DNA from: Linum tenue
Lineage: Eukaryota > Streptophyta > Magnoliopsida > Malpighiales > Linaceae
Direction: 5' to 3'
DNA: 64,000 bases
NCBI GenBank assembly: GCA_946122785.1
Contig: CAMGYJ010000006.1
Location: forward strand, 46,644,066-46,708,065
The position numbers and the translations under genes are program-made. The notes under the pieces were generated by a model that ran no database searches, had not been told where the DNA came from, and was given only the letters and a program-made list of their open reading frames with translations. This document shows, piece after piece, positions 45,076 to 55,749 of this stretch (its first letter is position 1; every line of letters begins with the position of its first letter).

Positions 45076-46039
45076 GGCGTAAGCACAAAACTCCGAGTCA
45101 TTGCTTCAGTGGCAATAGCGTGTCGCACCTCATTCTTCGTTGCAAATTGTTGGCCCTTCGTAAAGCCAGTGAGTGGACCCCATAGTGACACCTCTGCGGC
45201 TCCATGTCGGCATCAACATACCAATCTTCATTTGGAATGTGATTGTAGTACGAGATAGGTACACGGTCGCGAGGCACCTCATCACCGTCTGCGTCTGTAT
45301 CTGGATCGGAATCATCAGCACATCCAAGAGGATTGAAGCTGTCTACACTTACATCGTCTTCCTCTTTTTCAACCTCAGGGTCACTAACTAAACTTGGATT
45401 GACATCTTTCATCTGATCAAGATACACCTTCATCAGCTCTGTAATGGTAGTTGTGGTAACTACCGTCGCCTTGGTAGAAGTTGTACTCGAGTTGGTACTA
45501 GTAGCCTTCTTGTTGGTTCTCATCCGCCTGTTGAGCTTCCTCTTCATATGCTGAAAAGGATTGATGATGACCTCCAGTTCCATCATGATACTCCTGGCAC
45601 CAACTCGGGTCTTGGTACTCCTGGTGGGAATGATCTTCGTATAATCCACCCCCACTGTGGATACCAGATGTTTGGCCATCTCCAGAATGACCTACACCAC
45701 CTTCGACCGCCTTGGTGTAAACAAACATCTCCGCTTGTTTAATGTTATTGGTGGTCAAAAATTGGACCATGGCATCAACGTCCTCCTGAGTGGTAATGAG
45801 GAATTCCTCATTCCACAACGACCCGCCATGTCTGTTTGGATATCGATACACCATACGATCAACTCTTATAGTGACATCCATGCAGGTAACCTCAATACAC
45901 ATTTGATGGAGCTCTTCAAGCATTGGTCTCGTAGCAACCTTCATTTTACAAAATTGCCAACGACGTAACGTACCCCCTTTCCGGTCTCTTCCGTGTAAAC
46001 ATTCCACCATAACCCAAGTGTGAACTTTTGGAATGTCAT
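45076..46039 (-). pseudogene. mudrA-type transposase, N-terminal part
   Basis: A coding start ATG at 46037-46039 follows a plausible acceptor (TTTTATTGCAG on the minus strand). The reading needs two or three frame changes. The segments are MKVATRPMLEELHQMC, then VDAMVQFLTTNNIKQAEMFV, an acidic linker (DDSDPDTDADGDEVPRD), and KGQQFATKNEVRHAIATEAM. The last matches the MuDR DNA-binding domain (PF03108) start. The catalytic DDE part and zinc finger are absent because the internal deletion joins this gene tail to tail with the PMD gene. Confidence 0.72.
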
Positions 46040-46229
46040 CTGCAATAAAATCGTAATTAAGTTACTACCATAAAAATCACAAATGACAATGAAAAGTAAT
46101 ACAAAACAAACTTACGAATTAACGTTAATCGTAAAAACTAAATAAATTAAAGGTGCACAACTGAAATTTGAAGAAGAAGGAGATTAAGAAGAAGGAGAGG
46201 AGTGAAGATTTTTAGTTTTTCGGAGCTGC

Positions 46230-46237
46230 CATTTATA
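46230..46237 (-). promoter_or_regulatory. Probable TATA box of the mudrA gene
   Basis: The minus strand reads CCTATAAATGGC here, about 190 bp before the transposase ATG and about 400 bp inside the right end of MULE 3. It mirrors the TATA of the PMD gene at the left. Confidence 0.45.
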
Positions 46238-46679
46238 GGCAAATTTTACACTGAAGCCCCCACCCCTGCAACCTCCTGTATGCCGACATGTCGGATGTCG
46301 GGGGAATGGGGCTGAGGCACAAACCACTGGATGGGGGGTCCTAATAAACCGCTTGCCTGAGGGGCGGTTTATGTTGCCGACGCAGAACCGCACCTAGATC
46401 ATGCGGTTTGTCCTAGGCCAGTCATGGGAACCGCTCATTCGAAGAGCGGTTTTTCTAAAAACCTTTAACCGCTCCACTGGCATGCGACTTGATGGTAAAC
46501 CGCCTCCTTGCAGTGCAGTTTTCACTGTAATCGCCCCTGCGTGCTGCGGTTTTTAATTAAGAGCAGCAGATTTGGAAATTTTTTGGTTTCGGTGGTAGTT
46601 TTGTAATTTTTTTTAAAAACAGTGGTAGTTTTGGATTTTTTTCCGGAGATTGTCTTGTTTGTTGGGCACGAAACAACAT

Positions 46680-46743
46680 TTCTAGGTGTATAACATAATT
46701 GGGTTCAAGTGTTCTAGGTGTATAACATAATTGGGTTCAAGTG
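46680..46743. repeat. Two-copy 32-bp tandem repeat
   Basis: TTCTAGGTGTATAACATAAT plus 12 more bases occurs at 46680-46711 and again, identical, at 46712-46743. It lies in the ~130 bp between MULE 3 and the L1 insertion. Confidence 0.85.
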
Positions 46744-46840
46744 ACTTCTTGTCTTTCAGCTTGGCACGAGCTAGAGTGCTTACTCCTCTTTTTTTTTTTT
46801 TGGTAGAAAATGGGACGCTAAAGGGCGCCCCTGCCTGAAC

Positions 46841-49800
46841 TTAAATTAACCGGGATTGGGATATACCCAAAACGTCATACAAAATCCAGAAGTTCAGACC
46901 CGGGTCTGAGCTCTCAAAAACATGGAAACCTATACTAGCAGAGTGGCCTTTATTAGCAAGGAAATCCGCCACTTTATTTCCTTCTCTATAGATATGGGAA
47001 ATTCTGACTTCCCAGTTCAGCTGGAGCAGTCTCTGAAACTGAAGAACCAGATTATGATACCTGTGCTCCGTCTGATCCTGCGAGGTAAGGATATTGATGG
47101 CCGTAGTGGAGTCCAACTGCAGTAAGACTTTCCTGTATCCGTACTTCCACGCCATCTGTAGGCCCTAGATGGCCGCCATGATCTCTGCTCGGGTAATCGT
47201 GCACACTCCCAAGTTCTCTACAAAGGCTCCCATGCACTTCCCCGTCCAGTCACGGATGATGCCCCCTCCAGCAGCTTCTGATCCTGGTTGTTTCACTGAG
47301 CCGTCGGTGTTAACGCACATCCAATCTTGTGGTGGTGGTATCCACGCTAGCTGCTGTTCCGACCTCAAGGGCTTATCTAGCTGAGATGCTGTGTCATTCT
47401 CCTGAGCTTGTCTGGTAGTAGACGTCCAGCAGCCAATACGTTGCGCCAACACGTGATCCTCTTATGTCAGGTTGTGGAAGACCTTCTCATTTCTTCTTTT
47501 CCAGAGATACCAGGCCGCCACACCAAACAGAAGGCCTTCCTTTTCCCTCTTGAGGTGCACATCTAGCCAAGCTGCAAAACCGAGACCATAGGTAAGAGAG
47601 GTCTCTTGTATACCCAACTTGTTCCATACCTGTGAAGAGCTCGGACACTGGCGCAGAATGTGTTCAGCCGTTTCCGGTCCCGCTTTGCACATCGGGCAAG
47701 TATCGTCCGTCGTCAGTTTCCGCCTCTTGCGCTGCGCATTCGTCATCAGCCTGTCATGGAAAACCAACCACAGAAAATGCTTAATGCGGTTCGGGCCCGC
47801 CCACTTCCAGAGGCGCTTCCAGTGCTGATGGTTGTTCGCCTGCTCCTCCTCACCCATCTCGTCGCTTAGCCACTCCACAGCCGCAGCATAGGCTGAATGA
47901 AGCTTAAACTTTCCGTCTGGCTCCATTCCCCAAGCGGTGATGTCTTCACCCGATCCCGGCACGGGAGGGTCTGTACCTGCAATCAAGGCCAACAGATTCT
48001 CAGACACATGCGGATCAACATCCTGCCACTTCCACTCACCTGAATCCGTGACCATCTCCGCAACGGTAGCCTGCCAGTTAATTCCTTCCCCAATGCTTGT
48101 GATATGCTCACTCAAGATAGTGCCCTCAGCAAGCCAAGGATCCGTCCAAAACTGCACGTTATGACCTTCCCGGATGTCCCACACCACTCGCTGCTTGAGA
48201 ATAGGCCAAGTATCCACAATGCCTTTCCATAGTCGTGAGAAGTTGCTCTTCTTCATCACCAAGGTCCCCGCCTCATTGACTTTGAAATACTTGCTCTGCA
48301 GGACCCGAATCCAAAGCTCCTCCGACTTGTTCAAGAAGGCCCACCCGAGCTTCATAATGTAAGCCAGGTTCAAGGCTCTAGCAGAGCGCATGCCCAGTCC
48401 ACCAAGCTCCTTTGGTTTGCAGATGGTTTCCCATTTGACCAAGTGAGTTTTAGAGACGCCGTCTTCTGCTCCCCAGATAAAGGCTCTGATTTTCCTGTCA
48501 ATGATGTCACAAACCGAGACCGGGAGAACTGCCGTTTGCATGACATAATTCGGAAGGGAATTGAGAACCGAGGTAGCCAAGGTCACTCTCCCTGCCAAGG
48601 AAAGACTCCTCGCCTTCCAACCTTAGAGCCTGTGATCGATCTTCTCCAGGATGAATTTATAGGTATCCTTGGTGACTCTGCCGTGGATTACCGGAACACC
48701 CAGATAGCGCCCCAGGTTGCTGGTTTGCTTGATCCCTAACATGTCGCTGATCCTTTTCTTCAGGTTCTCCTTGGTGTTTTTTTAGAAGAAAACACAAGAT
48801 TTTTCCTTGCTAACTTGCTCCCCCGAGGCCTCACAAAACCGGTTCAGGCAGCTTAGGACCTCTTCTCCTTGCTTCGGGTCAGCCTCCGCGAATAAGACCA
48901 AATCATCTGCAAAAAATAAATGAGTCAGTGCAGGGCCACCCTTTGACAGCGTAATCGGTCTCCAGGCTTTCCTCTCAACAGAGTCCTTAATGCAGTGGTT
49001 TCAGTCTTTCAATACATAAGGTAAATAGGTAAGGGGAGGAGGACATCCCTGCCGAAGACCCCTCGTCGGTTTGGAAAGGTTCGGTACACCCACCGTTCTA
49101 GAGAACCTGGAAACGGACAGTTGTCACGCATGCATGACCAGTCTAACAAAATCCTCGGGTAGACAGCCGCCTGCAGGGTGGACTCCAAGAACTTCCAATT
49201 TATCCTGTCATACGCTTAGCCAAGTCGATTTTCAAAATCATTTGCCCCCTGGCTCCCGTCCTGAGCGACATGGTGTGAACCACTTCCTGAAGAATGATGA
49301 TGTTGTCTGTGATATGTCTTCTAGGGACAAAGCTTGACTGGCTCGGGTCGATCAGCTGAGGCATGAAATTTTTTGAGCCTGTTCGCCAAGCACTTGGCCA
49401 CAACCTTGTAGCTCACATTGCAGAGTCCGATGGGCCTGAACTGTGCTACTTGCTTCGGATAATCCACCTTGGGCAGCAGAACTAGGAGGGTTCATTGCAT
49501 TTCTCGATCCGCTCCGGATTCCTGAAACAAGCAACAATGTGATCATGGAAATCAACTCCCACCCTGTCCCAACATTTCTGGTAGAAAGAAGCATGAAAAC
49601 CATCCTTCCCTGGTGCCTTTAGCCCTCCCATCTCCTTGATTATATGGTACGTCTCCTCGGGAAGTGGACTAACAGCAAGGTGCGACGTCATGGTCCGGTC
49701 AAGATATTGAACAAAGCTGGGATATCTTGCTGCCCCATTCCATCCTCCGAGTACAGCCGGACATAGAACTCCCTGGCCATAGCCTTCAGCAACTCCGGGT

Positions 49801-50943
49801 CCTCGATCCAAGTCCCATCGTCCCGCTGCAATTTGGTTATTCTATTCTTCCGCCTTCTCGTGAGAGCCACAGTATGGAAGTATCGAGTGTTCCTATCCCC
49901 GTTCACAATCTGGTTAGCCCTGGCCTTCTGGAGCCACAGGAGCTCTTCCTGCCATAAAGTATGCTCAAGCTCCTCCCGAACCTTCTCTTCCCGTTTGAGG
50001 GACACTTCACTCGCTGTCGTTTCGTTCTGAACCTCCAGGCGGGCTAATTGCTTGGACAGTTTAGCTTTCCTCCAAAATATGTTCCCAAACACCTCTTTGT
50101 TCCAACGAGTAAGATGTGTCTGAAGATCCTGCAAAGACAACAAACAGTCCCTTCCTCGGTTCCACGAGGCCTCAAGCGTAGGATGAAAGTCTTTATGAGC
50201 TAACCACGGCACTAGAAACCGGAAAGGTCTTACCTGCATAGGGGGAATGTGGTTATTATTGCTGCAGATGAGGATTGGTCTATGATCCGAGCGGAGCCTG
50301 GGCAGATTCGTTGAAACAGTATCTGGGAAGAGCCTGATCCAATCCTGATTACAAAGAGCTCGGTCAAGGCGTTGGGAAAGCCGACCATTACTCCAGGTAA
50401 ATTTAGGCCCAGTGAATCCGACATCAATAAGCCCACAATCACGAATGCACGCGTTGAAACTGGCCGTCTTGGTAGGATTGTAGGCCGCACCTCCTTTGCG
50501 CTCCGAGGGACACGTGATGGAGTTAAAACCCCCTGCTAAGAGCCACGGCCTCTCAATATGCTGCTCCATTCTACGAATCGCCGCCCAAAGGGGTTGTCTG
50601 TCATGGTCATTAGGCTTGGCATAGATCGCAGTCAAGAGAACTGGAGCACTGTTTTGAACTGTACACAAAAGGTGAAGGAATTGTGAGTCACGATCCAATT
50701 CAGTAATCGACAGGTGAGTATCATTCCAAAGCACCCAAATACCACCAGAAAAGCCAATAGCATCAACTACAATATGTTTATCAAACCCCATCGTCTTAAT
50801 AACATCTTCAGCATCCTTACCACTGATCTGTGGCTCGACAATAAAGACAATATTAGGTCTATGGGTAAACACATACTCCTTAAAGGTAGCAAGAACTTGG
50901 GGTGTTTTGCCCCCCGGCAGTTCCAACTGAAAATATTAATCAT
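46841..50943 (-). pseudogene. LINE-1 ORF2: endonuclease, reverse transcriptase, zf-RVT, RNase H
   Basis: The start is ATG at 50943, reading MINIFSWNCRGAK. A frameshift at the C run near 50910-50915 (plus strand) moves to the frame with VFTHRPNIVFIVEPQISG. The endonuclease continues with WLLAGGFNSIT, where the usual GDFN Asp is Gly, and RSDHRPIL. The RT part is in pieces, with LKAPGKDGFHASFYQKCW, DPSQSSFVPRRHITDNIIIL and FADDLVLFAEADP. The ORF 48598-47462 has the thumb region and the zinc-binding zf-RVT (CPMCKAGPETAEHILRQC). A plant-type RNase H follows (WMCVNTDGSVKQ, TRAEIMA, VLLQLDSTTAI, REGNKVADFLANKG), with one stop at 47166-47168. It is inactive. Confidence 0.92.
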
Positions 50944-51655
50944 AAGGAAAATTAAAGGGATGGGTCGGTGACTTCCCTGAAAACGAATTAGGGGGGAACC
51001 ACTCAAATTGCCGGCTTCGCCAGCGGGGTTTTCCTCTCCCATCGGGGCACTCGCATCGGGAAGTTTGTTCTCCTTCAGTACTCGTGGGCTGCTCAGTGAT
51101 TTCTTCCATAGCGTCATTGTTTACTTTGGAACCCGAACAAGAGCTGCCAGCAGGTGGCAGGGATTGGAGTTGGACGAGGAACTCTTCGACAGCTTTCCGA
51201 TGGCTGGACTTATTTTGCTTTTTGATGTGCGCTTGCTGCTTCCCGTTCCAGCTCGCATTTCGTGGCTATTCTTTGCTACCCGGAGAATGGGAACCTTCTT
51301 CTTCTTTGGAATGGACTCGGCTTTCCCTCTGTTGTGTTCTCGAATTGATGAGCAATTACGTGGGACAGTTCCTTCCCCGGGGACGAAACTTCACTATCAA
51401 AAGGATGGTCGGATCCGCTGAAGAGGACTTGCAAATTGGGTTCACGTTCTTGGGCTCATTCTCAACAGGGTCCATCATTTTCAGGTCATCTATTGATTCT
51501 TTAGTGGGCTTCGGACTAGGGGCTATGGTGACTTCCTTGGGCTTCGGGTCCACCATGCGCCACATTTGAGATGGGCCTAGGGCCCGACTTTCCTTTACTA
51601 GGTTATCCACCGAGGACGTCTGCCTTCCCAGATTGCAACGGCGCCTTTCCCTTTT

Positions 51656-52813
51656 TCAGTTTCCCCTTTCGGCTCCTCCTTCCCGTTCTTGTCTTCGAGT
51701 TCTTAGGGATTGCTTGATCTTGCTTCGTATTCTTTCCCGATTTGCTCCCCATCTTTCCCGCGTCAATTTTTTTTCCGTTGGATTACCTTGGGCGGATCCC
51801 TGGCTGGCTTGCCCTTTCCTATTCTGGCTGCGTGATTTCCGAATCACCTGCATCCAAGGACCGTAACCCGCCGGCTGCTCCGGCGGTTGTTCTTCCGGTG
51901 ACTGGAGCAAATCTGCCGCACCCGCCTGAGAGATGCTCGCCTGGGAATTGTGAAGCTCGGGGCAGGCTACTTCCGAGTGCCCGATTCGACCACATTCAAA
52001 GCAGATTTCCGGCAAGTTTTCATAGATCACTTGTTGCCAGAACCCATCGAGCCTAATCCGCGTCTTCAGAGGCTTGGTCATATCGAGCTCCACGGCGATC
52101 CGAGCGAATTTCCCTCTTTCCATACGTTCCGTATGATAATCGAGTTTGACCGTTCTTCCCAAAAGATTTCCCAACGCGAACAACACTTCTCGATGGTAGA
52201 AATGAATTGGTAACTCAGGTAGCTGGACCCATGCTACCACAGATCGGTGAGGTTTGTCGGATGTTCGGAATGTGTGCGTCCATTGATGAACAATCAAGTA
52301 GTGATCAAGGATCACCCAAGGACCGCCGGTGAGAGCATTTAGGTAATCCTTCTCATTGCTGAAATTGACCAAGAAAGTTGAGTTATTCAAATATAGTATT
52401 TCCATGTTCCCAACAGGTTTCCATTTCCAACGGAGTTGCGAGCAGATGTATTGGTACGAGACCGATTTTCCCAGGAGCCGCGCCACCAGGGTACGCTTCC
52501 ACGGTAAACAGAGGCATTCTTTGAGTTGGGGCGATATCTTTAACTCCGGTTCGCCGTTGTATAGTCCGACCTCCAAGTCATGCTCGCCAATGAAAGTCCA
52601 TTGTTGGCCCTTAGTCGGAGATGGAACCGGGGATCCCGCAAGCGCCAGCTTGTAATTCAACGGAGGTGAGCTTGGTGAGCCTTGCGCCGTTAATGGGATG
52701 CATGACAGAGTCGTAGAAGTGGGGTCCGGCGGCCTGCCCGAAAGAGCCATGTCGGCGTCCGGCGGGTTATAGGCAGTCGGAAAACCAGAGAGCATCTTCA
52801 GAGAATTCTCCAT
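51656..52813 (-). CDS. LINE-1 ORF1: DUF4283 nucleic-acid-binding protein
   Basis: ATG at 52813 opens 385 residues. The N-terminal ~75 residues are low-complexity. DUF4283 follows at about residues 90-230 (WKRTLVARLLGK, YLNNSTFLVNFSNEKDYLNALTG, GGPWVILDHYLIV). A CCHC knuckle lies at about residues 270-285 (CFECGRIGHSEVACP). The C-terminus is rich in Gln, Arg and Lys. Known ORF1 proteins of plant L1s bind the element RNA. A further frame at 51610-51356 (SQMWRMVDPKPKEV and following) probably belonged to the original C-terminus, cut off by a frameshift near 51620-51656. Confidence 0.88.
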   Translation of the reverse strand: MENSLKMLSGFPTAYNPPDADMALSGRPPDPTSTTLSCIPLTAQGSPSSPPLNYKLALAGSPVPSPTKGQQWTFIGEHDLEVGLYNGEPELKISPQLKECLCLPWKRTLVARLLGKSVSYQYICSQLRWKWKPVGNMEILYLNNSTFLVNFSNEKDYLNALTGGPWVILDHYLIVHQWTHTFRTSDKPHRSVVAWVQLPELPIHFYHREVLFALGNLLGRTVKLDYHTERMERGKFARIAVELDMTKPLKTRIRLDGFWQQVIYENLPEICFECGRIGHSEVACPELHNSQASISQAGAADLLQSPEEQPPEQPAGYGPWMQVIRKSRSQNRKGQASQGSAQGNPTEKKLTRERWGANRERIRSKIKQSLRTRRQEREGGAERGN

Positions 52814-52839
52814 ATCAATACTTTAGTGCTTACTCCTCT

Positions 52840-53930
52840 GCGATAATACCACTCGAATCATTATTTATTACATTTAACTTAGGTTTGCTAGTGGAAACTG
52901 GAAAGTAACGAGCGTCTTATTTGCTATTTCAAAAAATTAAATTTTGAAAATATCTCGCCTCTTTATAATAGAGATTTTCAACGTGAAAATTTACTACTAA
53001 TTAAATTAGTAGTGTTCATTGTGGGTTATAGTAGTGAACTAATGATTATATATTTTCTTGTACTTCTTTTAATTGTTATCAGTAGTGATTTAGGAATTTC
53101 ACATCAGTAGTGATTTAAAAAATTGTAGAAAGGAATGATAACGACTAATCAGAAACATAAATCAATGCTTACAAATGGAAAATCGTTATTAGATAGAGAA
53201 AACCACTAAATATATGCACAATAACTACTAATATGAACAATAAGCCAAACTGTTATGTGGATTTCTCTGATTAGAACTTCCACGACTACGTCGCAATAAT
53301 CAAACGATAAACGTAAGGAACAAACTTAGAACGAATAGAATTGAGATGAAAGAGACAAACTACAAACTACTAATGAATTTTAATTTTCAATATAAACATT
53401 AAACTGGAGACTCCCTACATATTTATAGGGAGAAGCTTATGGGGAAGATTATGGGGATCATAAGAAGGATCATGGAAGATGGTGTTCAAGGGTTCAGGAA
53501 CTTCATTAAGGCTATAGGGAGAAGCTCTGCAAAATTTCTTCATAAACTTCAAGAGAAAAAGAAGAGTCTCTGCTCAATTCGCTGAGAAGTCAACATAAGG
53601 TTAACACGGATGTTGAACTTTTTCAATTGATAATCATGTTGTCGAAAGAACTGAAGTAGTTTGCCACATCTTTTTTACAAGTACACTACATGCAGAAAAA
53701 GGTGAACCTCAAAGATCTTAGGTGGTCATGAAAAGTGTTGAAGCATAAGGACGATTGAGATAGAGATAGGATTCAAATTGATAAGCCGCGAGTTAGTGTT
53801 AAGGGGTTTGTGTCCAAATGTCTCAGCAGGCAGTAATCGTGATTTTCTAGAGAGAATTGGTATGAAGAGAAATATCTGCTATACATTCTTATAAGCAGTT
53901 ATGTACTATTTTCTCCTGGATAATTTTAGT
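52840..53930. other. Spacer, no gene recognised
   Basis: AT-rich sequence without a convincing coding frame. The word TATTTATAGGGAGAAGC near 53420 and a related TATAGGGAGAAGC near 53513 form a short direct repeat; the first could be a TATA-like element. Nothing further is supported. Confidence 0.4.
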
Positions 53931-53984
53931 TTTCAGGCTCGAAGCGGTCTACCTCCTCCGACAAGCAAGTGTAAGTTGAAGGTA

Positions 53985-54313
53985 AGTGCGTCACATGTCG
54001 ACTCATTGCCAGAAGTGGTAGACTGGTTAGCTCAAGTGGTAGACTGCTTGGTGGAAGTTGTAAACCATTTTTTTGGAAAGTGGTTGACCACTTGGTGGAA
54101 GAGGTCGACCACTTAAAGGTAATTGTGTCATCAGGTCGACCCATTTCAGAAAGCGGTAGACCGGTTGACTCAAGTGGTAGACCACTTGGTGGAAGAGGTC
54201 GACCACTTGAAGGTAAGTGTGTCTTCAGGTCGACCCATTTCCAGAAGTAGTAGACCGGATGAGCAAGTGGTAGACCACTTGGTGGAAGAGGTCGACCACT
54301 TAATGGAAGAGGT
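53985..54313. repeat. Minisatellite of ~94-bp units with short palindromes
   Basis: Two clear units start GTGTCATCAGGTCGACCC (54125) and GTGTCTTCAGGTCGACCC (54219), a 94-bp period. A more diverged unit precedes from about 53988. Each unit contains AGTGGTAGACCACTT and GAGGTCGACCACTT, giving local palindromes GTGGTAGACCAC and GGTCGACC. Reading frames run through it on both strands because the period is not divisible by three only by one base, but nothing indicates a protein. Confidence 0.75.
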
Positions 54314-54383
54314 CGGCCGTTTTCTCCAAGTTATGGTGACTTGCAAGTTACCATAGGCATACCCAAACATTTATACATATTAT

Positions 54384-54860
54384 CATGGTTAAAAAAGACA
54401 CACTTAATCTTACGCCTAGGCTCAAGGCAATAGCAAAACGCCTCGCCTTGGAGTTTCACGCCTAATTAGATACTGGAATACGTCAATGGAGTAAGGCGAC
54501 ATATAAGTCTCTCCTAAAGATAACTAGATGGATCTAGGAAGTCAATATTAAAGGAGAAAACTAACATCAACTACGAAATCAATTTTATATATCAATATTT
54601 TCAATAGCTCAAGAAATTTGTAAGCTATTGAGCTACGATTCTTTGAATTCTTCAGCTATGTTCTTATCATTAAGTGTTGAGTAAGTTATTAATCATTTTA
54701 ACTGAGTGAGGAAGGGTTGTAGATTATTATTTCATTCATCATGCAGTGTGAATAACTTGTTTTCTTCGATCGCCTAGGCACGCTTAGTCTACATCTAGGC
54801 GAGCTAGGCGCTAGACAAATGCTCAATGCCCACCTTACGCCTAGCGCCTTTTTAACCTTG
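54384..54860. mobile_element. hAT-like MITE with TAGGCG repeats
   Basis: Perfect 8-bp duplicates CATATTAT lie at 54376-54383 and 54861-54868. The ends are CATGGTTAAAAAAG and, inverted, CAAGGTTAAAAAGG. Near both ends ACGCCTAG / CTAGGCG words occur many times in both orientations. 477 bp, non-coding. The ends resemble those of the MITE at 16163-16790. Confidence 0.88.
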
Positions 54861-54868
54861 CATATTAT

Positions 54869-55449
54869 ATAACTAGGGGTATACTTGGAACAAAAAAGGA
54901 ACTCAACGATCTCCTCAAAATTATCTCAACAATCTCAAGTTTTAGTAGAGATATAGTTGTTCACATCATCAAAACAATGGATGTATTGTTACAATAAATA
55001 AACAAAAAAAAATAATGCTTTGTTAAAAATGCACACATTATAACAATCTCATCTAAATTATCACCAAAATAAAACGAACCCTTAATCGCAAAAGAAAGTT
55101 GAAGATCTTATCCTCAAGCTTGAAATATCTAAAAAAAAAGGAATATCCATAAAATGGCAGAGGGAATTAATACATGGTGGCCCCTTGCAAATCTAACAAG
55201 AATGCTGCTTCCTTTTTCCTTGTTTCCCTTGGCATCAGTTTTTGGCCTTTTCACTGTACAGAGCTCCAAGACAGCACCACTCTGCCCGCAACCCGCGAAA
55301 AGAAAATTTGCAGACCTTTGGAAGCATTCGCAGTTGACACCAACACAAACACCAAAACTTGTCCATACAAACGGCAGTCGGCAGCCAATCTTGAAAAGTG
55401 AAAACCCGTGGCTCAAAAAAATATGATTCAAAGAAAAGATAGATAACAA
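54869..55449. other. Spacer downstream of GME, no gene recognised
   Basis: An open frame at 55154-55426 on the plus strand (starting MAEGINTWWPLANL) has no domain I know and overlaps frames on the other strand. It could be an exon, but there is no support. Confidence 0.4.
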
Positions 55450-55459
55450 GATTTATAAG

Positions 55460-55465
55460 TTTATT
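55460..55465 (-). terminator. Candidate polyadenylation signal of GME
   Basis: AATAAA on the minus strand, about 285 bases after the stop codon of the epimerase gene. Plant signals are loose, so this is only the best match. Confidence 0.4.
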
Positions 55466-55749
55466 ATAATGAAATGCTAAACGCTGGCCACTCTAATACA
55501 TTACCACTGCATATAGCTGGTACGAAAAAAGAGAACATTGGATGATGATGCAGTAAGCAGCAAGTCATCCCATCCCTCAACATGATTGAAAATTAAAATG
55601 GACATAAACTATAATCAATCTAATTTTCCGGTTATTCCAAAACAACCTCTCCTCCTACCATTCCACAAGTCTCTCGCCTTTCTACCACAAGATCTATAAG
55701 CCAAATCCTTCCAAAAGAGCAGCTTCAACTGAAGCTTTTAGAACTGGCT

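Larger units (their letters stand above)
42751..46644. mobile_element. Mutator-like element with convergent PMD and mudrA genes (MULE 3)
   Basis: A 9-bp direct duplication GGAGATTGT flanks the element (42742-42750, 46645-46653). The ends GGATTTTTTCCCCAAAC and, inverted, GGAAAAAAATCCAAAAC continue for about 100 bp of imperfect inverted similarity with repeated ACAAAA(C/G)TACCACC words. A plant-mobile-domain gene reads inward from the left and a mudrA-type transposase gene from the right. Both stop abruptly where they meet at about 45075. The element thus derives from a larger two-gene autonomous MULE by one internal deletion, and was later hit by an hAT-like MITE. Confidence 0.88.
46790..52824 (-). 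mobile_element. Nearly full-length L1 LINE (LINE-1)
   Basis: A 15-bp target duplication AGTGCTTACTCCTCT lies at 46775-46789 and 52825-52839. The 3' end on the minus strand is a poly(A) (plus-strand T run ending 46801). Two ORFs are present in L1 order: ORF1 with a zinc knuckle, then ORF2 with endonuclease, RT, zf-RVT and RNase H. Only about 11 bases precede the ORF1 ATG, so the 5' UTR is missing or very short. ORF1 is largely open; ORF2 is broken. Confidence 0.95.

Noticed and set aside
51008..52213. Several plus-strand ORFs over 100 codons
   Set aside because: Shadows of LINE-1 ORF1 and its C-terminus on the minus strand.
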